From positions 11,968,501 through 12,032,500 of the forward strand of contig OZ017796.1 in the NCBI GenBank assembly GCA_963969395.1: DNA of 64,000 nucleotides, given 5' to 3'. Shown piece by piece: positions 48,100 to 60,216 of this stretch. The translations under genes were made by a program, and so were the position numbers. Each line of letters opens with the position of its first letter. Position 1 is the stretch's first letter. The stretch comes from Pseudoscleropodium purum. Lineage: Eukaryota; Streptophyta; Bryopsida; Hypnales; Brachytheciaceae. The notes under the pieces were generated by a model. It ran no database searches and was not told where the DNA came from. It worked only from the letters and a program-made list of their open reading frames with translations.

Positions 48100-50204
48100 T
48101 CCCTTTTCAAAACTATAAAATTCACCCTAATCAGACACTCCTAGCAAAAGATATGAGCAGATGAAGTTTGACCACTAAACGGTTCATTAAAACTTCATCC
48201 ACGGTTTTGTGCTAGTTCCTTAATTCAAAAGACCTTGAGATTTTGAAGACATACTTAAAACGTTTTTTTCTGTCTAACTTTGAAGTTTGGTCTTAAGTTG
48301 ACAATTCTACTGAAGTTTCATCTAATCCTAGCCTAGAACTTCATCCTTTAATATCTTCTTGGTTTTTTTTTTGTCTTTTCTTGAGTTTGAAGTTTCTATG
48401 GGTTCTAAATATCCTCCTCTATGAGCTTGTGGTTCTAAGTTATCACTCTAATCTAACTTCTAAGTTCTAGATTAGCCTTCCTTGTTCTTTTGGCCTCGGT
48501 CTAATATTCGTTAGTTTATTATTTTTAGAAAGTTTGCATTTTTATCTTGTAGTTCCTAATTCTAGAATTCTAGATTGGGTTCATACTTGCTAATTGGATT
48601 CTTCTACTATAAGTTATTGGTGGATAAAGTTTGACTGCTAATCGGTTCTTCAAACTTCATTCATTAATATCTCTTGATCTACAACTTGAAATTAAGTTTT
48701 TCTTTTGGTTTTGGTTGCTAAATAATAACCTTCCTTTGACCCGCTCAACTCGTTCCAAAGTTTTTGGTTTTATCTAACTTTCATCCAATTTTGACTCTAA
48801 ACTTCATCCACTCCTATCTTTCTTATTTTAAGTTGGATTTCTAAGTGTGAGATGTTTTTGGAAACCTCTAAGCAAGGTCTACCATCTGATTTTACTAACT
48901 TTGAATAAAAACTTAATCTTTATGCTCTGAATCCTATTGGTAATTCGGCCATATGGTAATTTAACCTATTTTCAATAATTCAAAAATAAGGTGAGATATC
49001 AAGTTTTTACCTCGTAGTCTGGTTCATCATTGAGGTAGTTGTACGCATCTTGGAATGCTCCATTGTCCGCCATCTTCCAACCTTGATTGTAATTTTTGCC
49101 CACGGGTTAAAGGAGGGGTTTAGATACACTTCTAAGTCCTATTTTTCTCTAACACCTTTCCTCCTCTTTATCTCCTCTTCTTTTCTTTTCCTATCTTCTA
49201 TTCTATTCAATTATTATTATTATTCTCCTTCCTTCACTTATTTCACCTATTTAAAACAAAATACATAAACTGACCCAATACACTTGATCAATCTTCTTCT
49301 AATTTCCCTTATCTCAATTCTAATTGGTTGTTCTAAATACTTGAGATTTCTCCTTCTTCTTCAACTTCAACTATAGTAATCTAAAAATTTGGTATTGAAT
49401 TCACAACTATCATTCCTATTGAGTTTTTGAATTCAAACTTAGTCTAAGTTAGAAGAGTTGAAAGAGTGGTGAGATAAAACTTTATTTTGCACTTCTTGCT
49501 AATCACACCTCCCTAATCTATCCTTCTTCCCTTCTAATCTATTTTCTAATTCCCTATCAAATGCCTTAGCTCTCGGTTAGACTTTTGATAGTTTACTATT
49601 TCCAGATTTTCAATATTTTTTCCTTGTAGAGGCTAAAACCAAATTTCTAAGTTGATGCGGAATGTGCAAATCGGACTTTCCTAGTAGAAGTTATGCATGG
49701 ATGAAGTTTTGAGTACTAATTAGTATTTGAAACTTCATCCACTTATAATTTTCTCAATTCAACTCGGTTTTCTTTGTACTTTATGTTGTTGAAAAGCTCT
49801 AAAATTCTACTATTATATTCTTAACTCAAATCTATACTATAACCCCATTCTAATGGTTTGACTTTGCTTTTAGCCTCGGCTCTACACACACTCTAACTCT
49901 TGTATTAACTTTTGACAATTTACTATTTTAAGATTTTGAGTGATATTTCCTTGTAAAAATTAAGACTAGCTTTCTAAATTGATGTGACACTTGCAATTTA
50001 GATCTTTTTAGTAGAAGTCATGCATGGATGAAGTTTTGATTACTAATTAGTGTTTGAAACTTCATTTGCTAATATCTTACTCATTTTAGCTCAGATTTCT
50101 TTGTATTTTATGTTTTTGGAAAGCTCTTGACCTCTACTATGAGATTATGAACTTCAATTTGTACTGAATCCTCTTCTTAGCAGTCTGACTACACCCTTGG
50201 TCTC
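48100..50204 (+). repeat. Four diverged tandem modules, each with a palindrome of about 42 bp
   Basis: Palindromes lie at 48160-48200, 48622-48662, 49699-49740 and 50026-50066. Each has GGATGAAGTTT-like and AAACTTCATCC-like arms around a centre that is itself palindromic in the third (TACTAATTAGTA). The last two modules (about 49567-49870 and 49871-50204) align over their whole length of roughly 300-330 bp, including a CTCGG.T word, TTT.GA.A.TTTACTATTT, TTTCCTTGTA and TGCATGGATGAAGTTTTGA. The first two are more diverged, and the module spacing is irregular. No protein frame. Confidence 0.7.
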
Positions 50205-53194
50205 GGCCCTAAAGAAAGACTAATATTAAAAATAACAACTTGACCAAATTAAGGCCAAAAGGCCTAACTACGTAGAAATGATCAAAAGAAGGGGGAGGTT
50301 CAAAGCTTTGCTATTAAAATGAAAATAACTAAAAATTCAAACCCCATGAAGTCAAAGCTTTGCCATATTTCTTAAATACTATAAAATTCTAGCAATTCTA
50401 AATCTTTCCAAAGTCAAAGCTTCGCCATCCCGTATGGGACAAAGGAAATATGTACAAAGGAAAATATGGACAATACAACACCAACAAATTCACTTGTCAA
50501 ACCCACCCAAAACACAAGCTAGAGCAAGGAGGTTAGTACAACCACTTGTCAGTTCAAAAAACAATTTTAGAAACAAGTTAGTACAACCAAGCCAACTCTA
50601 GGGGATTTCTCAATTAAGGAATTTCTCACTTAGTAGTTTAGGACTCACAAACACAAGCTAGAAGCCCCCCAAAATAGCACCACCAAGGTACAGTGAGGGG
50701 TAGTTCTAGAATTAGTACAAACAATTATACTTCAACAAAATAACCAAAAATCCAAGTATAAATGGTCAAAACAAGCCAAGAATTGAAGGGTCCCCTCAAG
50801 TCCTTCAAAGCTTGGAAAAGAACAACAACAGAGTCCAAAAAACAACACGTATACAATTTGGAACCAAAATATTGGTCCAATAGTCCAATTGATGGACTAA
50901 CGTGTATAAGGTGCTAAAATGGTCACCAATTAGTAATAAAAGGGTGTTTGTGAGAAGAAAATGAGCCCCCTTATATACATTTCCAAGGGCCTCGTCTCCT
51001 CCCAATTCCTATGTGGTAACATTATCAATTAGGATTTTCATCCTAATCCTTCCAATTTTCGACTTCTATGCTAGTTCAAATTTCTAATTTTTAGAGAAAT
51101 ACTCCAAATGGCAAACGGATTGCACCTATGGCTTCAAAATGCCATTTTTAGTCTATGAGACCCCCTACCTCCTTTTCCAACCTCAAAATCCTAAAGAATC
51201 TTAGTGGTAATTAGAACCTCTAAATGGATAAAAACCCAAGTTTTGGATTTTTTTTCTTTTTGATGAAAGTGACTAGCCTTGGCTCTTAGGTAGGTTCAAG
51301 GGAGTAGAAAAAGACCCTAAATTTGTTTTATTCCGATTTCGTGTGCTCTTAAAACGCCGGTCAACTCCATACTTGATCCTTAAATTTGTTAGTTTCGGAG
51401 GATCTTGCTACTTTGGGCATCTCCCGCTATTGGAATGTCACAAAACTTGTTGGAGAGCTTTATAAACATAAAAAAAGATATACTAATTTTTAGTGAGATT
51501 TTATTGTACTCATGGTAATTTCCACAGTTTTACCATGTTGGATTTGGATGTTTGACTGTTCGGAAAAAGATCTAGGATGATCAGAAAAAATCAAGACTTT
51601 GGGGGGAACCTCTCATGGAATTCCTCAAGAATTATGCAAGTTTACAATTTTACTTTGCATCTGTGGAAAAGAAAAACAAATCCTGCTACCTCCTTTAACT
51701 TTTGGTGAAATAGAGAATCTTCTATGAAAGAAGGAATCTTGGCAAAGTGATAGCTCCATTGGCCCCCTGGCATGACTCCTGCTTTGAATCACCGCACTCA
51801 AGTCATAGATGCCCCTCAATGCTCCAATTTGAGTTCCTTCACCTATAGGTTAACAATTGGGATTTTTATTGTTTCGTCAATGGAATGGGGAAACTGAAAC
51901 CTATCATAAGAAATCTATACTAGGATTTTTACAAGATTCCCTCAAACCAATTTTAGCTATTTTGTGTCTCATTGCACATATAGGTGTAGATAATTGGGCA
52001 ATTTCTATAAAATACACTTACTATGTACAAAATGTGGGTTTCTACCTTATCTACATGTGAGTTTGTGTTGTATATGTATAAAACTAGGTGTAAAATGACT
52101 AGGGGGTGTATTGGTATGTGCAACACAAGTTTCGGTCCAACACGCATTCTTAGTCTTTTCTCACCTAAAACTACACTTAAAACTATAAGAATAAAAAAAA
52201 TAAAGATTGAGTCCCAGGTGACGAAACTAGGACTTACAAGGAGCCATTGCAACTGTTGGAGGATAGATTAGTATGACACAAAGGGGCATGCGTAAGAGAG
52301 GAGAAGGGCACCATTAAGGGCCTTGGAGTTTGGGAAGTTGTAGTGTAAGACCACCATGAATACAATGGATGGAATAGTGTTAGTAAAAAGAGCACAAGGG
52401 AAAGAAAGGGAGAGGAGGAAGATAGCTTAGAAAGAGGCAATGGCTTTTGCAAGTTGGCATGTGAGTTTAGCCCTAATTCTACAAAGACCCAAGCGACTAG
52501 TAGCTACGATGGACTACAAGGAGGCAAGCATGGACAAGGTCATTTCCAACACTAAAAGCGATGAGGTGAATCATTAACTTAATCCTTGAAGTTCTACCTT
52601 GAGTAGCATTAGCTTTCCCCCGTTAGCTCTAAATTACAGTTAGTGACTATAGGATAGTAAAGAAGTGGGAAGGTGGAGTCATAGAATAAGAAGGAGAGTC
52701 TAGATAGTAGAATTGAGGTCAAGACGTAGGATTAGCAGTAGAGCCAAGGGTAGTGGTAGGAATAAAAAACCTATAGCATTAGTAACAACCAAATTAGGAA
52801 GGAAATTGGGATATTGTTTTAGAAAGAAGGTAGAAATTTCCAACCCCAATTAGTGGAAATTGTGGGGATGGTCAACAACCACCCCCATAGGAGGGATATA
52901 TTGGACTGTAAAATCTCACCCATGGTCACAATCAACTAAAAATTGACAATTAATTTAGAAGTCACATCATTGCGTCTCTAGGCATTGCCCATCTACGAAA
53001 CTAAGAAACACTAGCAAGATCCATTGCTTGAAAAGCATAGTGGACCGCGCTCACAACATCCCTTTAAGTCAAAAGTGGATAAAAGCTGAGAACCTAGTCG
53101 TATTTGCTTCTTTACCAAGGGTAGATAATCAAGTGCCCACAAAGATGCTGCAACCTTTTTTGGTCGTCTCCATCATTGGTTTGCAAGTCTTCAT

Positions 53195-54333
53195 CTACGA
53201 CAATAGCCTACAAACCCTTAGTGCATAGTAGACGGAGAAGATCCTCAACCTTGTCGTGGGATTGAGAAAGAAGGAGATTGTGAAGAATGGCGTAGCAAAC
53301 GACCACATTAGGAAGGAAAAGTCAAGTGCAAATTGCTCTTCTCCAATAATTCTCGAAATGATTGCTTCAAAATTCCAAATGCAATCTCCACAATTGTGCA
53401 ACCTTTCCGTAATTTCTGATTGAAGAGGGTTTCCAACATGGAAAGTTGATGTTGACCATGATGCAATACCATTAGCCAAGGTAACAAAGGATCCCCTTGG
53501 TCGCCTGTCAAGTATGAGCTATGACCATCAAAAGACATGTTCTCATTCAACAAATGGCCATGGCTTGCTAGGTGGAAAAGAAAGGAGCGATGCAACATTT
53601 GGTTGCCGTTTGTCGACCCTGACATGCTGACATAAAGGTCTAAGAAGCATTTCTTTGAGTCAACCACAGCCTGACAATTCATTGAATAAACTCCACTCTT
53701 GAAATAGTAATAATCAAGAGCTCCAAAATTTGGCTTTGATTTTGCAATCTGCATGCCATTTATGGCCCCTACAATTTTTGGTAAAGAATACAACTCAACA
53801 AACTTGTTTTGAATGTCATGTGCACAATCTCCAAAGGGCCAAGAAATTTTAAATTTCAGTGTGTCATTGATGGCATGGACAACTTCATAAAGAACCTTGC
53901 AGCAAGTACTACTCCCAATTGCGAACATTTCACTACATATAGTAAGATTAGCGTTGTGCGTAAGTTTGAATAAGATGCAAGCCACACTAACCAACACAAG
54001 AATTGCAAGTCGATATCTGGTGTTCTTCTTTTCAATCATCGACTGCAACAGGTCAACCAGGGCATACATTGTTGTCTTTGTTATGTGGAACATGGACAAC
54101 CAACGGGAATTGTCATGTGGGTCAACAAAAAACCTACAAAACCATGTTGTGGAATGGGGTTTATCCCAGTAACTCATCTTTTTCATCAGAACATTCAATG
54201 GACAAAAAAGTCTGTAATTGTTCATGATGTTCGTCATCATCGAAAATGTGTCTACCAACAGAGCATCAATGAACTCAAATGGTATTGGTAGGGTCTCCGC
54301 AATGGAGTTGTCCTCCTCAATTGTCACTACCAC
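53195..54333 (-). pseudogene. PIF/Harbinger DDE transposase, catalytic residues lost
   Basis: A 341-codon frame starts at 54333. Residues 85-157 resemble the family's helix-turn-helix part (YRLAILVLVSVACILFKLTH, then FAIGSSTCCKVLYEVVHAI). The DDE_Tnp_4-type catalytic domain follows. LPKIVGAINGMQI has Asn192 where the first catalytic Asp stands (GAIDG). MSGSTNGNQMLHRS has Gly243 where the second Asp stands (GS.HDS). YLTGDQGDPLLPWLM matches the GD.GYPL.PWL block, and IVEIAFGILKQSF keeps the Glu (316). Near 53310 the homology shifts frame: PNVVVCYAILHNLL, the conserved tail, is in another frame ending near 53195. Two lost acids plus the frameshift mean it cannot catalyse transposition. It is convergent with the Myb-like pseudogene. 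Confidence 0.88.
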
Positions 54334-55361
54334 TAGAAGAGTATCATTTGTCTAGATCAACAACACTAGGACCCAACAAGCGAAGGAAACTATTGACCAA
54401 TGCTCCTATATAGGGTCTATATTGATGTCGTTTCAATTTTAGTTCCTGCTTAGGCACTGCTCTATAAAACAAACCTAAACCCTAATAAGTTCGCTGACAC
54501 ATCCAAATTAACGCATGGACAAATAGTAGCTACTGGGGGGGTGAACTGCAATACATTGTGCACTACTTTTGTGCTAGGTCTCATCTTCTCTAGACTAATG
54601 AGGAGTATGCTCAATCGACTACAAACATTTCTTGCACTGACAAAGCCACTAATGACACACATCAGTTTTCCAACATTCGACAAACCTACAAATAAGAATA
54701 AAAATTCCATTGCATACTTTGCGACATTAGCGAAATAAAAGTAGGGCGGATGAGAAGCTCATGCACTACCTAGCCCAGCACATGCATACCTCACTTTGAG
54801 TTAGCCAAACCACAGCTACAAATTCCACGAGTATGTTGATAGACTCCACAATTTCCGAGCCACACTCAAGCGAGTACTAGTCCAAACAACTACATCCATT
54901 GCTATATCCGCAAAGGCGTACGGGATACCCCTTCCTTTAGCTCCAATACTTCATAGGATGACCATTGTTGTTGACAAGAGTAAAGAAATTCCTCGCACAT
55001 ACTCACAAGAAAGTTTGAAGAAATTGAGCTTCAAAAATTACACTAGACAGGAACTTGCTATCAAAGCTTCTCATTGTACTTGCGGCACAGAGCTAATGCT
55101 ACAAATAAGCCGCTAGATCCACTGCTGTTGCTGCAAAGACTAATAAGGCTAGTGGGAACGGCAAGTGTGCAACAACTGTTTCTAGCAAAGAAATTTACTT
55201 GCAAGTCCTATAGTGGGAACATGTATAGAACACTGCCGTTCTTAAGAAGTTCAGCTAGATGTTCGAAATACTTGCAAATGTGAATGCGGCCTAAAGCTTT
55301 TTCAAATACGGTCCTAGCCAATTCTTCAAAGTCCTATCTACCAGCAAGTGGGAATGTACCT

Positions 55362-56715
55362 TTACATAACACTCATGTTTACATTAATCTTACGTATTAT
55401 AAAAATTTACAATTTGTTAGTTAGATTTCTTCATTTATTTAAATCCCAAGTCTATGACTTCATATATATGAATTGATTTCATGAAAGTATAGAAAATATT
55501 GTATTTTAATATTCTTAGGGTTGTTTCTAATGTAGTAAATACTTGCATGAGATTCAGATTCACGTGCATCTTAAGTGTATTAAATATTTACATAAATATC
55601 AACTCTAAAATTTTATATAAATAAGGTTCATTAAAGTACAACAAATGCTGTATTTGAAACTTTATCAACATTTAAAATTAGGTAAATTGTATGTTTTGAG
55701 AAAATCTTAATTTTTGACTAAAATTTTTGTGAACATTCACATAACATGCGGTTTATAGTTTATGATTTGGTACAAATAAATACAACAAAGGTTTGAATTG
55801 ATTTTTCATAGCCACTATAAATTATCTAAACACTTGAATAATAATTTTGATTCACAATTTTATGTTTTAAAATTATTGTGATCTTTTGACTAAAACTTTT
55901 ATAACTATTTACATGGGACATGGTTGAGAAATTTTGATTTGGTACAACTAAACACAACAATAGTCTGATTTAATTTCTCATGTCCAATGTAATTTATCCA
56001 AATGATTGAAAAATGATTTTGATTGAGAATTTTGTGTGTCATAAATATTTTGAACTTTTCACAAAGAAAAATTATAACTATTTATGTAGGATATGGTTGA
56101 GATTTTATGATTTGTAACAATTAAAATCAACAAATGTTTTCGGTTTATTTCTCATGGCCACTATAAAATTATGTAAACTCTTGATAAATTATTTTATTTA
56201 CAATTGTGTGTTTGAAAAATATTTTGAACTTTTGACTAAAATTTTTGTAAATATTTATATAAGAAATGGTTGAGTTTTTTAATTTGATACAATTAGATAC
56301 AATGAATTCATTTCTATTGCCACTATAAGTTTTAAATAAGGTAAATAGATGAAAAATAGTTTTGATTGACAATCTTGTGTGTTACTATGTTGTAAATATG
56401 TTGAACTTTAACTTGACTAAAAATTTTATAAACATTTATGTAAAATACAATTGAAATTTATGATTTTATACAATTAAATACATCAAATATTTGAATTGAT
56501 TTCTCATGGCCATCATAATTTGGCCATCATAACACTTGAAAAATTATTTTGATTTATAATTGTGTGTTTTAAGAATATTTTGACCTTTTTGGTCCAACAC
56601 ATTTTGCGAATATTTATGTAACAAATGGTTGCAATTTCATAAATTTTACTATTAAATACAACAAATTTTTGAATTGATTTTTTGTAGCCATTTATTTTAG
56701 GGTTTAAGGTGAAAT
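55362..56715 (+). repeat. Satellite array, right part, monomers of about 175 bp
   Basis: The array resumes with the TTA duplication at 55362-55364. The phase marker CTATGACTTCATATATATG is at 55452 and a relative is near 55605. From about 55711, six further monomers follow, with marker (T)TTGACTAAAA or its variants at 55716, 55888, 56060, 56234, 56415 and 56591: spacings 172, 172, 174, 181, 176. Each also has TACAA(C/T)TA(A/G)A.ACA..AA, TGATTTCTCATGGCCA and TTTTGATT.A.AAT blocks. The later monomers are more diverged from the left half, but share the same order of words. Extremely A+T-rich; no gene. Confidence 0.85.
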
Positions 56716-57124
56716 GGGTGAATATTAGGATTAATGATTTAGGATTTGGAATTTAGAATTATATGGGTGTCTTCTTAAACTTGAACCTCTTAACATTGAA
56801 TTTTAATTTAACCTACCCGTATGAGCAGACATTGCGAATTTAATGATGCAAAATTTCAATTATGAAGTATCACCATCATCCAGAATGACCACTTTCAAAG
56901 CTCCCACTAGGGATATTCCTTCTCTACATGCCTTGATGGAAGCACACAAAATCTTTGGTTAACTCCACTTCATCTTTTGTTAGACTTGGTTTTTGATTAG
57001 TTTCAACTAATGAAGGTACATATTAAAAATGAAGATATTCACCTACACATTGTTGTAGAATTGCACCAAGTCTAACATCCACTTGAGCTTCATACTTTAA
57101 GAAATCCTTGTTTTAAGAAGCAAA

Positions 57125-57381
57125 TTTTAGGTGACATGCAATATAACAACTCATGTTTTTATGTCAACAAGAACATCTACCATAACATCAAAATATTATA
57201 GCAAATGGGTTTTAGGTGACATTCAATATAACCACTTATATTTTTTATGTCAACAAAAATGTCCGCCATAACTTTAAAATGTTATAGCAAATGGATTTTA
57301 GGTGACATCCAATATGACCACTTATATTTTTTATGTCAACAATAACATCTGCCATAACTTTAAAATGCTAATGCAAAACGC
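57125..57381 (+). repeat. Tandem triplicate of about 85 bp related to the CACTA MITE arm
   Basis: Units start TTTTAGGTGACAT at 57125, 57210 and 57296 (85 and 86 bp apart). They share CAATAT(A/G)AC(C/A)AC, TTTTTATGTCAACAA and CCATAAC, then ATAGCAAATGG. The start resembles TTTTAGGTGATGTTCAATGC in the hairpin MITE at 35311-35527. Confidence 0.8.
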
Positions 57382-57384
57382 TTT

Positions 57385-57455
57385 GCTAATAAAATACAAC
57401 ATTTATTGTACTTTAATAAACCCAATTTATATAAAGCCATAGATATAGCAAATAG
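57385..57455 (-). repeat. Inverted satellite monomer fragment
   Basis: AATACAACATTTATTGTACT followed by TTAATAAACCCAATTTATATAAAG is the close inverse of the monomer at 40198-40245. It marks the far side of the satellite domain, in reversed orientation. Confidence 0.7.
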
Positions 57456-57829
57456 ATGAAGTCAAGTCCCTTTCCATTCACTCTTCTATATATTTTTTTT
57501 GTATTGGACTTCATCTTGTTCGTATCTTTTGCATCTTAATCCCAAATGTAACGTGCATTATGTTTTCGGAAATGGCGTCGTACTCTTGAAAGCCTAATGA
57601 GGTCCAAATCTTGTAAATAGTAAGAGTGCAAAAAATGATTTTTTTGAAATCCTGGGATGAATTTGGAAGTGCTGATTTTGACTTAAAAGACCCTAGTAAC
57701 TTCAAATTTGCATATCTTTTGCATACTTTGTCTATTTTAGATGTATGTTAGCATTTTAGAGATCTAAAGAGTATCTCTTCCACATAGTTAGAGATTTGGG
57801 GATCCAAAAATTTATGCTTGGGGTGTTTA

Positions 57830-58155
57830 GTTGGTTTTATGTGGGCATTTGAAAGAAAACTCATGTATTTGTTGTATTTATGAGAACCAACTCATGAAAT
57901 CTTGACCATGACCTTTTCAAATGTTTGCAAACACTCTAGTTCAAAGTTCTAAATATTTATGAAACACAAAGTTGTCAATGAAAATAATTTTTTAAATGAC
58001 TAGATGATTTTTAGTGGGCATGCAAAAGAAAATTCATGTATTTGTTGTATTTAAGAGTACCAACTCATGAAATCTTGACTATGTGCTTTTCAAAATGTTT
58101 GCAAAAAATCTAGTCCAAAGTTCTAAATATTTATGCAGCATAAAGTATACTTTGG
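57830..58155 (+). repeat. Tandem duplication of about 178 bp
   Basis: Two adjacent units share GTGGGCAT..(A)AAGAAAA.TCATGT and ATTTGTTGTATTTA, then ACCAACTCATGAAATCTTGA and AGTTCTAAATATTTATG. The second unit ends about 355 bp before the first exon of the nuclease-kinase pseudogene. Confidence 0.75.
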
Positions 58156-58309
58156 ACAATTTGGATCGAAGACCAGGACAGTAGAGGGCTGAGAAGGGTC
58201 TGCGATACCCCGTTTCCATTCAAAGATCAGTAGCTACACACGTTCAGCAAAGCCATGTTCATACCACATGGTTATAATACCAAGCAAGTAACCAGTCATT
58301 GAATAGATT

Positions 58310-58480
58310 AGTTTCTGGTAACAGTTTCTGGTAACAGGTTTTTCTTGTTTCTTGTTTCTCTTGTTTCTTGTTTCTTGCACACCTTGAGCTCTCTACCGCT
58401 TTCTCTCGCCAATCACTTCTTCCATAGCTCCACTCCCAACTCGCTCTCGCCTGCTCTGAGTCTATCTTGGTTTCCCACGG
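58310..58480 (+). promoter_or_regulatory. Pyrimidine-rich leader of the nuclease-kinase gene
   Basis: A direct repeat (AGTTTCTGGTAAC x 2) is followed by a run of CTTGTTT words and then C/T-rich sequence up to the ATG region. It looks like a transcribed plant 5' leader; no TATA box is convincing. Confidence 0.35.
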
Positions 58481-60216
58481 TTGCGTCCTCGTTTTCTTCT
58501 CTTTGCCTTGATGGACGAGGATAACTTGTGCGAGGCCGTTCACCAAGTCTTGCAGGAGAGATGTCCAAGTGCAAAATTCGAAGACGGTGAGATCAAGAAG
58601 TTGGCGGATGCAGGATATGGTATAGAATTTGCGCTTGATGCAACCAATAGGAATTCCTTGAATAGACTATTCCCTGCCTGACCTACTGTAGTTGACTTAC
58701 TCGTCGATGTCTTTGTTCAACCCGTAGGTATTTTCCTCCACTGTTTGTGGTCTGGTACTCTTTTGTTGCGGATGCACTGCACTGTTTCTACAGGGTATCG
58801 TCTTAGGGTTTCGTGTTACGCAAATGTTTTATGAGGTGTGGGGGCCCGAAAGGGCCTGATCCTAGTAATGGATCCGCTGTGTGGCTACAATCGGGAGAAC
58901 TCTTTTTCTTACCAGGTCTATCTATCCTTGGTCTTACAAGGATTACACTTCATTGCAGGTGTATTTATTCTAAGAGTGTGGCTTAGTCAAACGCTTCAAA
59001 ACAATATGCGTCCATTTGGTAAATAGCTCGGATTGGGAAAGGAATATAAGCTTTTTCCAAATTCCGTAACACTATGGGATTTCTTGCCGAGTGTACAAGC
59101 CTATATTGCAGCGGCAGATGCAAAGGTTTCAAAATATGAGGTAGTTAAAGAATCGATTACCATGAGAGAGTCAGACGAAGCATTTGTTTCGCTCAAATTC
59201 GAGGATATTCTGGACCACGTGGGTACTGTTGTTATTAGCGATAAATTTCCACTTAAGCCAGATATCTCTTCGAGGTCCTCATCTTTCAGCACTGAAATAA
59301 GTGTAGAAAAATCTGTAGTCCTCATGGAAGTCGCTAGACCAGGTCAGCTTGACATAGTCCTGGGAATCCTAGAGCAACCATTTGCTCTAGTAGAGATGAA
59401 GAGACCTTCGATTTTCAGGACAGGTGTAGATAAGGATTGTCCGAGCTTGTGTGGGGCTTATAACGACATGAGTACAGGGAATCAGGGCATCCATCGATCT
59501 CATATTCTAGTCCAGCCTATTCTGCAACTCTATAGCTATTTAGTTGAAATGGAGCTCGGTTATGGAATAATTTTGTCACTGGACTTGTCCTATTTTGTGC
59601 GTTGCGAGGGTGATAACTTATTCATCTTTGAGGCCATCACCAAGAGAAACCGTTTAGTTGGTGCAATTGCGTACTTCATGCATCGAGCAGCCGATGATAA
59701 GAAACAGTTCCCTTTTGGAAAGACAAGTATGCTTACTCAAATGTTTGAAGTATTGGTGCAAAATCCTAGTTGAATGAAAGCATTACCTAATACCAATGTT
59801 GCAGATGTTGAGGCTTTTATGTGTCCAGGTGTTTACGAGGTTATCTTTTTCGTAGGAAAAGAATTTCCTCAAGAATGCTTATCAGAGCCCAATGACAAGA
59901 GTAACGAGAGCCAATCTATCAATCCTCCATTTGTAGCCAGTGTAGTCAATCCAAAACGCTCAACGAGAGTATTACGGTAACTGTCATGATTTGTTTGCTA
60001 TACTTGTGGTGAAGTTGAATGACGTTTTGAGTCATAGTCTCTATCTGGTGAAAGTCACTGAATAGGTCAATGTTGCATTCTCAATGGTTTTATATAAATT
60101 GGTGCCACTGTCAAAGTTCTTCACCTAAGGGCCATGCCTGTAGCCATGGACGGTTATGTGGCATGCTTTAGCACCCACGACCTCTTCTATCTATCTACTT
60201 TTCATATAGTTTGGTG

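Larger units (their letters stand above)
45715..52285. mobile_element. Element of about 6.6 kb with very long divergent inverted arms, nested in the Harbinger
   Basis: The left arm (about 45715-47710) and right arm (about 50300-52285, inverted) align along their length with many substitutions. Paired anchors: CAGTAAAATCTCATTAAAAA (46471-46490) against 51478-51500 inverted; CTTACTCCCTTGCACCTACT against its relative near 51295; CCCCACTGTATCTTGGCAAT near 47344 against its relative near 50690; and the GGCGAAGCTTTGAC repeats in both. ACAAAGCGG on the left and ACAAAGGGG on the right (8/9) could be a 9-bp target duplication, as in Mutator-like elements with long inverted ends. The ends are approximate. 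I see no transposase frame. The interior holds tandem repeats with palindromes. Confidence 0.65.
42196..55361. mobile_element. PIF/Harbinger element, 13.2 kb including a nested element; TTA target duplication
   Basis: The ends are AGGTACATTCTCACTTGCT (42196-42214) and the inverse of AGGTACATTCCCACTTGCT (55343-55361), 18 of 19 bp identical. TTA flanks both sides (42193-42195 and 55362-55364), the 3-bp target of the PIF/Harbinger superfamily. The two expected proteins are present as pseudogenes in convergent orientation: Myb-like on plus (about 43.9-45.1 kb) and DDE transposase on minus (53.2-54.3 kb). A separate element with long inverted arms (about 45.7-52.3 kb) separates them; without it the Harbinger would be about 6.6 kb. 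Subterminal TTGCAAG/CTTGCAA words occur at both sides. The outer flanks are the two halves of one satellite monomer. Confidence 0.9.

Noticed and set aside
49050..49268. 72-codon plus frame with hydrophobic Ser/Leu/Phe-rich sequence
   Set aside because: Chance frame in a pyrimidine-rich part of the long-inverted-repeat element.
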